NCBI GenBank assembly: GCA_947629855.1
Contig: CANRFI010000032.1
Location: 1-12,237 of the forward strand
Length of the DNA: 12,237 nt
Source: an uncultured Clostridia bacterium
Lineage (GTDB): Bacteria > Bacillota_A > Clostridia > TANB77 > CAG-508
Direction of reading: 5' to 3'
Below the pieces are notes generated by a model. That model was not told where the DNA came from and did not search any database. It saw only the letters and a program-made list of their open reading frames with translations. A program made the position numbers and the translations under genes. Shown here piece by piece: positions 1 through 8,554 of the stretch. Position 1 is the stretch's first letter. Every line of letters begins with the position of its first letter.

Positions 1-20
1 AAAATCTGCAAACCCTTTAT

Positions 21-2777
21 TTATGCGTTTTTTCCACAACAGTTCTTGTATTTCTTCCCACTTCCACATGGACAAGGGTCATTTCTACCAATTTTTGGTC
101 CTTCATTACGAACAGTCCTATCAATATCTGTTCCTATTTTAGCTCCCCCATCTACACTGTGAATTGCTTCTAATGCTGCACCAGTAATTTTTACAGTTTC
201 TTGTCTTTTTGCTTCTCCTTGTTGTCTAATATGCATTAAAATTTTTGTTACGTCATATTTAATGTCATTTACCATTTCTTCAAACATATCAAAACCTTCT
301 AAACGATATTGAACAACTGGATCTTTTTGACCATATGCCCTTAATCCAATACCATTTTTTAGTTCATCCATACTGTCAATATGGTTCATCCATTTCTCGT
401 CAACAACTTTAAGCATTACAACTCTTTCAAGTTCTCTCATTTGATCTGAACCAATTTCTTGTTCTTTTGAATTATAAATTTCCATTGCTTTTTTCTTTAA
501 TTCTTCGGAAATTGAAACAGCATCGTTTTTATTGTTTTGAATATACTCTAACATATCTATTCCAAAAATTCCGTTTATTTCTGCATTTAAAGGTTCTATA
601 TTTAGTTCAGAAGTTTCTGGGTCTATAAACATTTGAACAATATTTTCAGCAACAAATTCAATCATACTTATAATATTATCATGGATATTTTCTCCATCTA
701 AAACTTCTCTTCTTTGTTTGTAAATAATTTCTCTTTGTGTATTCATAACATCGTCATATTTTAAAACGTTTTTACGAATACTAAAGTTTCTTCCTTCTAC
801 TTTCTTTTGAGCATTTTCTACTGCATTTGATATAATTCTAGATTCAATTGGCATATTTTCGTCTGCACCTAAAGTGTTGTATACTTTAGTAATTGCATCA
901 CCACCAAATATTTTCATTAAGTCATCATCTAATCCTATATAAAATTTAGATTCACCTATATCTCCTTGACGTCCAGAACGTCCACGTAATTGGTTATCAA
1001 TTCTTCTAGATTCGTGTCTTTCTGTACCAATAATCTTTAAGCCACCTGCTTCAATTACTTTTTCTTTTTCTTCTTTGATTTGTTCATCATATTTCTTAAC
1101 TAAACTTTTAAATTCTTCTCTAGCTTTTAAAATATCTTGATCATCTGTTTCATAATAAGTATCAGCTTCTTTAATTAATTCAGCAGACATTTTATTTTTT
1201 CTCATTTCTTCTTTTGCTAAAAATTCACTATTTCCTCCAAGCATAATATCAGTACCACGACCTGCCATATTTGTTGCAATTGTTACTGCACCAAATTTAC
1301 CTGCTTGTGCTACAATCTCAGCTTCTTTTTCGTGATATTTAGCATTTAATACCTCATGTTTAATGCCTTCACGTTTTAATAAACTACTTAATTTTTCTGA
1401 TTTTTCAATTGATACTGTACCTACTAAGACTGGTTGACCTTTTTCATTACTCTTTTTAATACTTTCTACAATTGCTCTATATTTTGCATTTTCATTTTTG
1501 TATATTACATCATTTTCATCTTTACGAATCATTGGTTTATTTGTTGGGATTTCAATAACATCTAAATTATAAATCTCCTCAAATTCTCCTGCTTCTGTCA
1601 TAGCAGTACCAGTCATACCAGATAATTTATCATACATTCTAAAGAAGTTTTGGAAAGTAATTGTTGCAAGTGTCTTTGATTCATCTGCAATTTTTACATT
1701 CTCTTTTGCTTCAATTGCTTGATGTAATCCATTATTATAACGTCTTCCATACATAATACGTCCTGTAAATTCATCAACAATTAATACTTCTCCATCTTTT
1801 ACAATGTAATCAATATCTTTTTTCATAACACCATATGCTCTTAAGGCTTGATTAACGTGATGTACTAAAGTAGAATTCTCTAAATCGTTAAAGTTTTCTA
1901 AGTTAAAATGTTCTTCAGCTTTTTTGATACCTTTTTGCGTTAAAGAAGCTGATTTTGCTTTTAAGTCTACAATATAATCATATTTTTCATTATCCTCTGC
2001 TTGATCAAAATCTTTTACATCTTCTTCTACAATTACTTTTGGAGTTAATCTTTTTACAAAATCATTTGCTTTTTTATATAAATCAGAAGATTCATTTGAT
2101 CTACCAGAAATAATAAGTGGAGTACGAGCTTCATCTATTAATATACTATCAATTTCGTCAACAATAGCATAATGAAGGCCCCTTTGAACTAATTGGTCTT
2201 TATAAATAACCATATTATCTCTTAAGTAGTCAAATCCAAATTCATTATTTGTACCATAAGTAACATCTGAATGATAAGCTTCTTGTTTTTCTTTTGGATT
2301 CATTCCATTTATAACTAATCCAACAGATAAGCCTAAAAATTTATAAATTTTTCCCATCCATTCACTGTCTCTTTTTGCTAAGTAATCATTTACTGTAATA
2401 ACGTGAACTCCTTTTCCTTCAAGCGCATTTAAATATACAGGTAAAGTAGCAACTAAAGTTTTTCCTTCTCCTGTTTTCATTTCAGCTATTCTACCTTGAT
2501 GTAATATAATTCCACCAATTAACTGAACATCAAAATGTCTCATTCCTAAAACTCTTTTTGAGGTCTCTCTAACAACTGCAAATGCTTCTGGTAAAATGTC
2601 ATCTAATGTTTTACCATTTTCTAATTCCTTCTTAAAATAATTTGTTTTTTCTCTTAATTCACTATCACTTAATTTTGCAATTTCTTCCTCTAAAGCGTTG
2701 ATTTTTTCTACTGTAGCCATAATTCTTTTTACTTCTTTTTCACTATATGACTTAAATATTTTATTGAATATACTCAT
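21..2777 (-). CDS. secA: Protein translocase subunit SecA (SecA1 type)
   Basis: SecA is the ATPase motor that binds preproteins and drives them through the SecYEG channel at the cytoplasmic membrane. The 918-aa product has a complete SecA layout. Walker A GEGKT is at residues 103-107 and the Walker B/DEAD-type DEID at 207-210. A GMTGTA motif opens the second nucleotide-binding half, and a motif-VI stretch ([11 protein letters not shown]) follows. The C-terminus carries a SEC-C zinc motif, CPC-x8-CC (Cys902, 904, 913, 914), which binds SecB or ribosomes in the family. The length is normal for SecA1; SecA2 paralogues usually lack the zinc tail. The ATG is preceded by AGGAGG (2790-2795 on the complementary strand) at good spacing. 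The gene is divergent from the next gene. I found no in-frame CGG codon in it, which matters for the frameshift findings. Confidence 0.98.
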   Translation of the reverse strand: MSIFNKIFKSYSEKEVKRIMATVEKINALEEEIAKLSDSELREKTNYFKKELENGKTLDDILPEAFAVVRETSKRVLGMRHFDVQLIGGIILHQGRIAEMKTGEGKTLVATLPVYLNALEGKGVHVITVNDYLAKRDSEWMGKIYKFLGLSVGLVINGMNPKEKQEAYHSDVTYGTNNEFGFDYLRDNMVIYKDQLVQRGLHYAIVDEIDSILIDEARTPLIISGRSNESSDLYKKANDFVKRLTPKVIVEEDVKDFDQAEDNEKYDYIVDLKAKSASLTQKGIKKAEEHFNLENFNDLENSTLVHHVNQALRAYGVMKKDIDYIVKDGEVLIVDEFTGRIMYGRRYNNGLHQAIEAKENVKIADESKTLATITFQNFFRMYDKLSGMTGTAMTEAGEFEEIYNLDVIEIPTNKPMIRKDENDVIYKNENAKYRAIVESIKKSNEKGQPVLVGTVSIEKSEKLSSLLKREGIKHEVLNAKYHEKEAEIVAQAGKFGAVTIATNMAGRGTDIMLGGNSEFLAKEEMRKNKMSAELIKEADTYYETDDQDILKAREEFKSLVKKYDEQIKEEKEKVIEAGGLKIIGTERHESRRIDNQLRGRSGRQGDIGESKFYIGLDDDLMKIFGGDAITKVYNTLGADENMPIESRIISNAVENAQKKVEGRNFSIRKNVLKYDDVMNTQREIIYKQRREVLDGENIHDNIISMIEFVAENIVQMFIDPETSELNIEPLNAEINGIFGIDMLEYIQNNKNDAVSISEELKKKAMEIYNSKEQEIGSDQMRELERVVMLKVVDEKWMNHIDSMDELKNGIGLRAYGQKDPVVQYRLEGFDMFEEMVNDIKYDVTKILMHIRQQGEAKRQETVKITGAALEAIHSVDGGAKIGTDIDRTVRNEGPKIGRNDPCPCGSGKKYKNCCGKNA

Positions 2778-2819
2778 TTTGAATTCAATCCTCCTAAGTT
2801 TTTATATTTATACTTTGTT

Positions 2820-2848
2820 ACTATATCATTAAAATTGCTTTTTAGCAA
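2820..2848 (-). promoter_or_regulatory. Probable sigma-A promoter of secA
   Basis: Read on the minus strand, TTGCTA (-35) and TATAGT (-10) are separated by exactly 17 bases, about 40 bases upstream of the secA start. The match is 4/6 and 5/6 to the vegetative consensus. It lies in the only upstream intergenic space of secA. Inferred from sequence only. Confidence 0.55.
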
Positions 2849-2899
2849 GAGATTTTAAGAAAAAAATAATGCTCTTTAGATATTTGTTTTAATAGTTTT

Positions 2900-2928
2900 T
2901 TCATATTTCACAAAGACATACATATAAT
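2900..2928 (+). promoter_or_regulatory. Probable sigma-A promoter of the OB-fold membrane protein gene
   Basis: TTCATA (-35) and a perfect TATAAT (-10) are spaced by 17 bases and end 37 bases before the ATG at 2966. A GTGAGGT ribosome binding site follows at 2950-2956. The promoter is divergent from that of secA and does not overlap it. Confidence 0.55.
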
Positions 2929-2965
2929 TTAATAAAATCAATGAATTATGTGAGGTAAATTATAT

Positions 2966-3514
2966 ATGTTTATTTATAATGTTAAAATTAATGGTAGTAA
3001 AACCTTTAAATATTTTTTTATTGGGATTGTTTTATTAGTGATTATAATTGTTGGTATAGTAAGTTTTAAAATTTTTACTGGAGCAAAAAATAATCCTGAA
3101 ACTTCTAGTTGTATGCCACAAAATTCAGTTTCTAAAATTACAGCAAGTAACTATACTAATGTTCTAAAAAGTGTTCATGATAATATTGACAATTATGTTG
3201 GAATTAAAATTAATTTTACAGGCTATATCTACCGTATGATAGACTTCAATGAAAATCAATTCGTTCTTGCCAGAAATATGGTAATTTCATCTAATTTACA
3301 AACTGTTGTAGTTGGCTTTTTATGTGAATGTGAAAAAAGTAAAGATTTTAAAGATAATACTTGGGTTGAAATAACAGGAACTATAACAAAAGGCGATTAT
3401 CACGGTGATATGCCAATTATTAAAGTTACAGAAATAAAAAATACTAATAAACCAAATGAAGAATTAGTTTATCCTCCTGATGAAAGTTATATTCCTACAA
3501 GTGGAGTAATTTAA
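2966..3514 (+). CDS. Membrane-anchored OB-fold protein, resembles the C-terminal domain of TIGR03943/YcgQ (DUF1980)
   Basis: This is a 182-aa protein. Residues about 15-38 form one strongly hydrophobic transmembrane anchor, preceded by Lys residues, so the rest probably faces outside. Residues about 60-170 resemble, from memory of the family, the C-terminal domain of the TIGR03943/YcgQ proteins: a G-Y-I-Y-R strand, an F-x-x-N-Q-F-V-L-A-R segment, a T-W-V-E-I-T-G-T-I strand, then P-I-I-K-V and a closing V-Y-P. That domain is normally part of a two-part membrane protein found beside a YcgR-like permease, and it usually has a Cys-Cys pair after the FVLAR segment. Here that place reads ISSNLQ, so any metal-binding role tied to the cysteines is probably lost. 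No permease partner is present nearby. The biochemical function is unknown. The gene stands alone and ends in a shared terminator. Confidence 0.7.
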   Translation: MFIYNVKINGSKTFKYFFIGIVLLVIIIVGIVSFKIFTGAKNNPETSSCMPQNSVSKITASNYTNVLKSVHDNIDNYVGIKINFTGYIYRMIDFNENQFVLARNMVISSNLQTVVVGFLCECEKSKDFKDNTWVEITGTITKGDYHGDMPIIKVTEIKNTNKPNEELVYPPDESYIPTSGVI

Positions 3515-3539
3515 AAGAGTACTAAAAGTACTCTTTTAA
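3511..3539. terminator. Bidirectional intrinsic terminator between convergent genes
   Basis: A perfect 13-bp inverted repeat (TTAAAAGAGTACT / AGTACTCTTTTAA) has a 3-nt AAA loop. It overlaps the stop codon of the plus-strand gene and ends five bases before the stop of the minus-strand gene. The ends of the stem supply the U-rich and A-rich flanks in both directions. Confidence 0.75.
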
Positions 3540-3543
3540 TTAT

Positions 3544-5142
3544 TTATCTTGGTTCATCTATATTCCAGTCATCTTTCAATTTCTGCATAATTGGTTCTGC
3601 CTTTTTTTGTTGTAATATAAGTCTTTCAGAAGGATTTTCATCATAAAAATCTCTTAATTTTACAAATTTTTCATCATCTTTATTTTCTTCTTCATGAGAT
3701 TTTCTTACTTCTGCCATCCTATCTCTACCTTTTTGTGTTAAAGCATTTTCTATTAATCTCGTAATAAAAAGTCTTAATGATTCTTCACACTCAGTTTCTG
3801 AATGTTCCATTCCATCTAATTCTTGTCTTACTTTTTCCATTCTTACCCTTTGTAAATAATAATTTAGTTTTACCTCTTCTATTTCTTCTTTTGTAATTGG
3901 CTCTATACCATATCCTTTCCCATTCATAATTCTTTCTATTACAAGGCTTTTATATTTTTTTTCTACCTTTGCATTGTCATATCTTACAAGTAAATTGATA
4001 ACTTTTTCTTCTGTTGTAATCTCTTCTCTTAAATCGCTTCTTTTTAACAATATTCTTTTAGAAGCTTTTGATTTGTTAATAGGTATTGTAGTATATGAAG
4101 ATTTGTATGGAATTTTTTCTGGATGATCTTTATAATAGCTATATAATCTAGTTAACATCAAAGTAATTCTTTCTACGTTTTCTCCAGTAAGTAATCCCAT
4201 TTTACCATCTACATCCATTGTAAATAAAATAGGTTGGTATATTTTCTTTATTTGATTTACTTCTCTCATTCCTTCCATATCATCATCTATACAACCTTTT
4301 TCTGTTGTCTCATCTACCAGTTTTTGTACAATAGATTTAATTCTTTCTTGTCTAGACATTTTAATAAATTCTACAAGTTGAGAATTATGTATTGATTCAA
4401 TATTAATAATTTCTGCTGCTTCGTCTATATCACCATTTACATAGTCAATTTTATCTGATTGCCTGATTGTTTGAATTACTAAATCATTTGGAATATTTTC
4501 TTCCGTTACTCTACTGGTACTATGTGATAAAATACCTTGTATAATTCTATTGACATTTACTATATTTTCATCAATATCAGAATATTTAACTAGGTCATAT
4601 AATAATTTTGCACTTTGTTCATTGTGTTCAAAACTAATACTTCCTCTAAATGTTTCATTATGTCCTTGATTTATTTCATAATTTTCACCAAACATTTCTT
4701 TTCTTTTTGTTAAAATTCTATTTAAATCATTTTGTGTTAAATCCGCTTGTTGAAAACATCTATTTAAAACTCTTTCTCCAAGGTGTCCAAATGGTGTATG
4801 ACCTAAGTCGTGTGCTTCAGCTATAATTTGTGCATACAATAATTCTCTTTGTAAATTTAGCTTATAAATTTCTGTTTCTTTTATTTCATCATCTACTGCA
4901 GTTTCATATAATAGTCTTATAGTTCTTTTAGCAATTACTGATGTGTTTTCAGTATGTTGTCTTCTATCACGTGCAATACTCAAATTTTCTTTACCAATCA
5001 ACTGTGTTTTTCCATTTAACAAATAATAATCAGCAGATTGTCTAATTAATTCATCTAATTTTTCTAGTTCTTCAATTTCTCTTTTTAAATTTTCTATGTC
5101 TTCGTTTAATGTTAAAGATAAGTTTTTATATTTTAATTCCAT
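3544..5142 (-). CDS. dGTPase-like HD-domain triphosphohydrolase
   Basis: This 532-aa protein belongs to the dNTP triphosphohydrolase branch of the HD superfamily, which splits dNTPs to nucleoside plus triphosphate and so helps set dNTP pools in the cytoplasm. Visible metal ligands follow the family order: His63 (RRQHTEN), the His111-Asp112 pair in AEAHDLGHTPFGH, a possible second-shell His173 (FEHNEQS), and Asp230 in SDKIDY. The GHTPFGH segment is typical of dGTPases. The C-terminal half (about residues 330-532) is rich in charged residues and is not one I can place further. True substrate preference cannot be read from the sequence. The start is supported by AAAGGAGG directly upstream. The gene is convergent with its left neighbour and divergent from guaA, another purine gene, but nothing shows co-regulation. 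Confidence 0.87.
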   Translation of the reverse strand: MELKYKNLSLTLNEDIENLKREIEELEKLDELIRQSADYYLLNGKTQLIGKENLSIARDRRQHTENTSVIAKRTIRLLYETAVDDEIKETEIYKLNLQRELLYAQIIAEAHDLGHTPFGHLGERVLNRCFQQADLTQNDLNRILTKRKEMFGENYEINQGHNETFRGSISFEHNEQSAKLLYDLVKYSDIDENIVNVNRIIQGILSHSTSRVTEENIPNDLVIQTIRQSDKIDYVNGDIDEAAEIINIESIHNSQLVEFIKMSRQERIKSIVQKLVDETTEKGCIDDDMEGMREVNQIKKIYQPILFTMDVDGKMGLLTGENVERITLMLTRLYSYYKDHPEKIPYKSSYTTIPINKSKASKRILLKRSDLREEITTEEKVINLLVRYDNAKVEKKYKSLVIERIMNGKGYGIEPITKEEIEEVKLNYYLQRVRMEKVRQELDGMEHSETECEESLRLFITRLIENALTQKGRDRMAEVRKSHEEENKDDEKFVKLRDFYDENPSERLILQQKKAEPIMQKLKDDWNIDEPR

Positions 5143-5173
5143 AGAAAACCTCCTTTTATTTAACTTATATTAT

Positions 5174-5202
5174 ATTATACCATATATTTCCATAAAGATA
5201 AA
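5174..5202 (-). promoter_or_regulatory. Probable promoter of the dGTPase-like gene
   Basis: On the minus strand a perfect TATAAT (-10) is preceded by TGG, an extended -10 element, and by a weak -35 TTTATC at 17 bases. The SD and ATG follow about 30 bases later. Confidence 0.5.
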
Positions 5203-5219
5203 GCGAATTTTTATATTTC

Positions 5220-5248
5220 TTTACTTTTTATGTCAGTTATGATAAAAT
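5220..5248 (+). promoter_or_regulatory. Probable promoter of guaA
   Basis: TTTACT (-35) and TAAAAT (-10) are spaced by 17 bases, with a TGA extended -10. The leader before the GGAGG at 5265-5269 is only about 15-20 nt, too short for a purine riboswitch, so any guanine control here would not be by that route. Confidence 0.5.
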
Positions 5249-5275
5249 AAAACAAATTTATTGCGGAGGTAAATT

Positions 5276-6811
5276 ATGAAAAATGAATTGATTTTAATAT
5301 TAGACTTTGGCGGTCAATACAATCAATTAATCGCAAGAAGAGTAAGAGAATGTAACGTTTATTCTGAAGTTGTGCCTTATTCAATTTCAATTGAAAAAAT
5401 TAAAGAAAAAAATCCAAAAGGAATTATATTCACTGGAGGTCCATCAAGTGTTTATGGAATAGACTCACCTAAATGTGATGAAAAAATTTTTAGCCTTAAT
5501 ATTCCTATTCTTGGTATTTGCTATGGAATGCAACTTATGACAAATGTTTTAGGTGGAATTGTTGCAAAAGCAAATAAAAGAGAATATGGAACAACTAATG
5601 TTTCAATCGACAATTCTTCGCTACTTTTACAAGGATTTGGAGAAGAAAATGGATTTTTGATGAGTCATACTGATTTTGTTGAAAAAGTTCCAGAAGGTTT
5701 TAAAAATATTGCTTCAACTTCTTCTTGTCCAAACGCTGCTATGGAAAATAATGAGAAAAAATTATATGGAATTCAATTTCATCCAGAAGTAAATAATTCT
5801 GTAAATGGAATACAGGTAATTAAAAACTTTTTATTTAATATTTGTAATTGCACAGGAGATTGGGTTATAAGTTCTTTCACCCAAGAAAGTATAAAAAAAT
5901 TAAAAGATAAAATTGGAAATAAAAAAGCTTTATGTGCTTTATCTGGTGGTGTAGATTCTTCTGTTGCAGCTGTTCTTCTTTCTAAAGCAATTGGAAAAAA
6001 CTTAAGCTGTATATTTGTAGATCACGGTCTACTTCGAAAAAATGAAGGAGATGAAGTAGAAAAAGTATTTAAAGAACAATTTGATATTAATTTAATTAGA
6101 GTAAATGCAAAAGAAAGATTTTTAACAAAACTTGCAGGAGTTACAGATCCTGAGAAAAAAAGGAAAATAATTGGTGAAGAATTTATACGTGTATTTGAAG
6201 AAGAAGCAAAAAAAATTGGTACAGTAGATTTCTTAGTTCAAGGTACAATCTACCCAGATGTAATTGAAAGTGGATTTGGAAAAGCTTCTGTTATTAAGAG
6301 TCATCATAATGTAGGAGGATTACCTGACTATGTAGATTTTAAAGAAATTGTAGAACCTTTAAGAGATTTATTTAAAGATGAAGTACGAAAAACTGGCTTA
6401 GAATTAGGTATTCCTGAAAATTTAGTATATAGACAACCTTTCCCAGGTCCAGGACTTGCTATTAGAATTATTGGAGAAATTACAGATGATAAATTAGAAA
6501 TTTTAAAAGAAGCAGATAGTATTTTTAGAGAAGAAATTGCAAATAGTGGTCTTCATAAAACTATTAATCAATACTTTGCAGTATTAACTAATTTAAAATC
6601 AGTTGGTGTTATGGGAGACGAAAGAACTTATGATTACACCATTGCACTTCGTGCAGTTGAGACAACTGATTTTATGACAGGTGTTTGGAGTAAAATACCA
6701 TATGAAATATTAGAAAAAGTATCTTCACGAATAGTAAATGAAGTAAAACATGTAAATCGTGTTGTTTATGATATTACTTCTAAGCCTCCAGCAACAATTG
6801 AGTGGGAATAA
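5276..6811 (+). CDS. guaA: GMP synthase (glutamine-hydrolysing)
   Basis: GuaA converts XMP, ATP and glutamine to GMP in the last step of guanine nucleotide synthesis, in the cytoplasm. The 511-aa product carries both halves. The N-terminal class-I glutamine amidotransferase has nucleophile Cys82 (GICYGMQ) and the His169/Glu171 pair (FHPEV). The C-terminal ATP-pyrophosphatase has its P-loop SGGVDSS at 223-229. The dimerisation domain includes [12 protein letters not shown] and ends in the standard PPATIEWE. The length is normal for the bacterial one-chain enzyme. The start is fixed by GCGGAGGT five bases upstream. It stands as a single-gene unit. Two CGG trinucleotides in it (5311 and 6025) are out of phase, so it uses no CGG codon. 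Confidence 0.98.
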   Translation: MKNELILILDFGGQYNQLIARRVRECNVYSEVVPYSISIEKIKEKNPKGIIFTGGPSSVYGIDSPKCDEKIFSLNIPILGICYGMQLMTNVLGGIVAKANKREYGTTNVSIDNSSLLLQGFGEENGFLMSHTDFVEKVPEGFKNIASTSSCPNAAMENNEKKLYGIQFHPEVNNSVNGIQVIKNFLFNICNCTGDWVISSFTQESIKKLKDKIGNKKALCALSGGVDSSVAAVLLSKAIGKNLSCIFVDHGLLRKNEGDEVEKVFKEQFDINLIRVNAKERFLTKLAGVTDPEKKRKIIGEEFIRVFEEEAKKIGTVDFLVQGTIYPDVIESGFGKASVIKSHHNVGGLPDYVDFKEIVEPLRDLFKDEVRKTGLELGIPENLVYRQPFPGPGLAIRIIGEITDDKLEILKEADSIFREEIANSGLHKTINQYFAVLTNLKSVGVMGDERTYDYTIALRAVETTDFMTGVWSKIPYEILEKVSSRIVNEVKHVNRVVYDITSKPPATIEWE

Positions 6812-6813
6812 GT

Positions 6814-6850
6814 AAAAAACGCCTACCACACTGCGGCAGGCGTTTTTTTT
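6814..6850. terminator. Intrinsic terminator shared by guaA and the convergent cassette gene
   Basis: The arms AAAAAACGCCT (6814-6824) and AGGCGTTTTTT (6838-6848) enclose a second inner stem. Read as minus-strand RNA, the inner part pairs without a break, with two G-U wobbles and an AGU loop. Read as plus-strand RNA the same positions are A-C mismatches. It should stop transcription both ways (eight T's on the plus side, six on the minus side), but it folds better for the minus-strand gene. Confidence 0.8.
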
Positions 6851-6861
6851 GGCAAAATTCG

Positions 6862-7290
6862 TTAGGAGTTTACATACTCCATAACTATTCTGCTTAGTAA
6901 CTTTTCACTTTCGGAAAATGGAGAGTAGTCAGTTAGTTCCTTGAACCCCCTGAGGAGGAAGTTCATTTTTTCCATGTACATTACGACAATCGCTAAAAAG
7001 GTTTTTTCGGTGACTGCAGTTTCTCTTCTCTCATATACATTAAGCTGAAACATAAATTTTATCTGGTAGATGCTTTCCGGCTTTGATACCGTTATACCAA
7101 TCGTGAAACTTTCAATTAGAGCTTCTATTATGGTTAAAAGCTCTGATGCTTTTTTTAGCTTCTCCTCATTTTTAAGCATTTTCTCTGCCAAAGAGATGCC
7201 GATTTCGAGTTTTTCAACAGTTGATAATAAATCTTTGTTGAATTCTTTTAACTCCCGAATCAATTTTTCCTCTTTTTCTGTTACTAGCAT
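6862..7290 (-). CDS. Unrecognised 142-aa helical protein in a self-contained cassette
   Basis: I do not recognise this protein. It looks wholly alpha-helical and soluble: a charged heptad-like N-terminal half (residues 1-60, rich in Lys, Glu and Leu), a hydrophobic middle (about 52-66), and a further helix around residues 90-118. It has no signal peptide or metal motif. A small helical bundle or regulatory protein is possible, but that is a guess. The ATG has a strong AGGAGGT nine bases upstream. The gene is more G+C-rich (about 36% by hand count over 6901-7260) than guaA (about 29% in sampled lines). It uses codons its neighbours avoid, including an in-frame CGG at codon 12, and has its own promoter, structured leader and terminator. 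Together these suggest acquisition by transfer. No flanking repeats or transposase were seen. Confidence 0.7.
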   Translation of the reverse strand: MLVTEKEEKLIRELKEFNKDLLSTVEKLEIGISLAEKMLKNEEKLKKASELLTIIEALIESFTIGITVSKPESIYQIKFMFQLNVYERRETAVTEKTFLAIVVMYMEKMNFLLRGFKELTDYSPFSESEKLLSRIVMEYVNS

Positions 7291-7299
7291 TTTTTAATA

Positions 7300-7387
7300 C
7301 CTCCTATGATTTTTTTATAATTTTTAATACTCATTCGGAGGCATGCCTCCGAATTATCGGATGGCATTTCCATCAAAGGTAACCATC
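7300..7387 (-). promoter_or_regulatory. Structured 5' leader of the cassette gene with competing hairpins
   Basis: On the minus strand, from the predicted transcript start to the SD, several pairings share arms. P1 is GATGG (7374-7370) with CCATC (7364-7360). P2 is TCCGA (7361-7357) with TCGGA (7352-7348). P3 is the 22-bp perfect palindrome 7333-7354, a 9-bp stem with a CATG loop. P4 is CCTCC (7341-7337) with the SD GGAGG (7304-7300). P1 excludes P2, P2 excludes P3, and P3 excludes P4. A second GATGG sits at the very start of the RNA. The arrangement suggests a switch at translation initiation. It does not match any riboswitch class I can name. Confidence 0.5.
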
Positions 7388-7394
7388 AATACTA

Positions 7395-7423
7395 ATTTTA
7401 CCACATTTTACATAAAATTGCAA
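7395..7423 (-). promoter_or_regulatory. Promoter of the cassette gene
   Basis: TTGCAA (-35) and TAAAAT (-10) are 17 bases apart, with TGG forming an extended -10. The -35 begins only three bases after the stop codon of the upstream AI-2E gene. A transcript from here would start near 7387 and carry a leader of about 97 nt before the ATG. Confidence 0.6.
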
Positions 7424-7426
7424 ATC

Positions 7427-8526
7427 CTATTTTTTATCAAAAATAGTTTTAAATACTCCTTGCTCTATTAAACTTGCAAAAATGTTTTTAAATACAATTA
7501 AAATAATTGGTCCAATTAACAAGCCTATAATTCCAATAAATTGAAATCCCGTATACATTGCAACTAACGTAAAAATTGGATGAACGCCAATATGTTTACT
7601 AACTAATTTTGGTTCTAGTAATTGTCTTGCAACTGACATAATAATTAGTAATATAATAATTGCAATTCCTAAATTAATATCTCCATTAATTGCAGAAATA
7701 ATTGCCCAAGGTATCATAACTGTTCCTGAGCCGAAGAATTGGAAGAGCATCTACAAACCCAATAAATAAAGCAATTAATAATGGATATGGTACATTAAAT
7801 CCCATAAATTGAAGAATATATAGCCCTATTAAAGAAATTATAAATGATACAAGTATTAAGGTGGCTTCTGCTTTTAAATAACCTCCTAAAGTTTTTATTA
7901 AATCTCTTAAATGATTTCCTATTTTTTTTACCCAAAGCTTTGGCAAGTGATGTTCTATTTGATCTAAAATATAAATTTTATCTACACAAATAAAATAAAG
8001 AGCTACAGCAGTTATTCCTATGCAAATAGCAATAGATGGCAGACTGGTAATAAAATTAATTAGTCCTGTAAGAATTTCTCTAAGCCAATTGGAAGCTGTT
8101 TCTAAAAAGTTTCCAGTAGAGTTTTGGATAACCTCTAATATTTCGTTTGATAAATGAATTCTATCAAAATTAAAATGACTGATAAAAGCTTGAAATTGTA
8201 TGTATGCTTTATCAAAATAATCATTTAAACTTTGCAATAAATTAGAGGATTCTGAAAATAAAGTTACTAAAATCCATCCGAATACTACCTAATATTATTA
8301 ATGACGCCAATATAAAAATAATAATAGAACTACTTCTTCTTGTTAAATGAGTTTTATTCATTAAAAATTTAATAATAGGTTCAATAATAAGAGATATTAT
8401 AAAAGCAATTAAAAATGGCATATAAAAAATAGAAAGTTTTAATCCAATATATAAACCCACTAGAATAAGTACTACATACAATATATTTTTTAAAACTCTT
8501 GTCCAATAATTAACATCAATAATCAT
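7427..8526 (-). CDS. AI-2E-family permease (YtvI-like), read only through two +1 frameshifts
   Basis: This is an integral membrane protein of the AI-2E/PerM/YtvI family; substrates vary in the family and none can be assigned here. The coding sequence is split over three frames: 8526-8281, 8279-7734 and 7732-7427. Each junction is an in-frame CGG codon where skipping the C restores the reading frame. Joined this way it gives 365 aa, a normal family length. Features are N-terminal hydrophobic segments (about 12-50 and 64-93), a soluble middle region, further membrane segments, the family signature around VDALPILGSGT with PWAI following, and a membrane-rich C-terminus. Without the shifts it would end at residue 94. 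The start has TAGGAGG upstream. It follows the CBS gene terminator. It is either a decaying pseudogene or, as argued in the findings, a recoded gene. Confidence 0.85.
7730..7736 (-). other. Second +1 frameshift site in the AI-2E gene (CTT-CGG-C)
   Basis: The zero frame reads CCA ATT CTT CGG CTC and then runs to a stop after 13 more codons. Skipping the C of CGG gives CTT GGC TCA GGA, which is Leu-Gly-Ser-Gly. That restores the family's ALPxxGxGT signature, where Gly is expected. The heptamer differs at one base from the Ty1 site CUU-AGG-C. Confidence 0.75.
8277..8283 (-). other. First +1 frameshift site in the AI-2E gene (ATT-CGG-A)
   Basis: Codon 83 is CGG. The zero frame ends 11 codons later. 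Skipping the C gives ATT GGA TGG ATT TTA, continuing the hydrophobic segment as Ile-Gly-Trp-Ile-Leu and joining the next frame without loss of length. The family does not fix a residue here, so the Gly itself is less informative than at the other two sites. Confidence 0.7.
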
Positions 8527-8554
8527 TATTTCCTCCTAAACCTATTGTATGTAA

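Noticed and set aside
5249..5275. Purine riboswitch in front of guaA
   Set aside because: The leader after the predicted promoter is too short to hold the aptamer, and no aptamer-like sequence is present.
7070..7297. Plus-strand ORF opposite the cassette gene
   Set aside because: It mirrors the minus-strand gene, lacks an SD and has a low-complexity Ser/Phe translation typical of antisense shadows. The same applies to the plus-strand frames at 9254-9466 and 10108-10482.
7333..7354. Perfect palindrome as an intrinsic terminator
   Set aside because: Neither side has a T-run directly after the stem, and it lies inside the leader upstream of the SD.
7427..8526. Plain pseudogene reading of the AI-2E gene
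   Set aside because: Both breaks are +1 at CGG, there is no other lesion, and murD shows the same lesion type; coincidence of three such breaks with the only three native CGG codons is unlikely. Not fully excluded.
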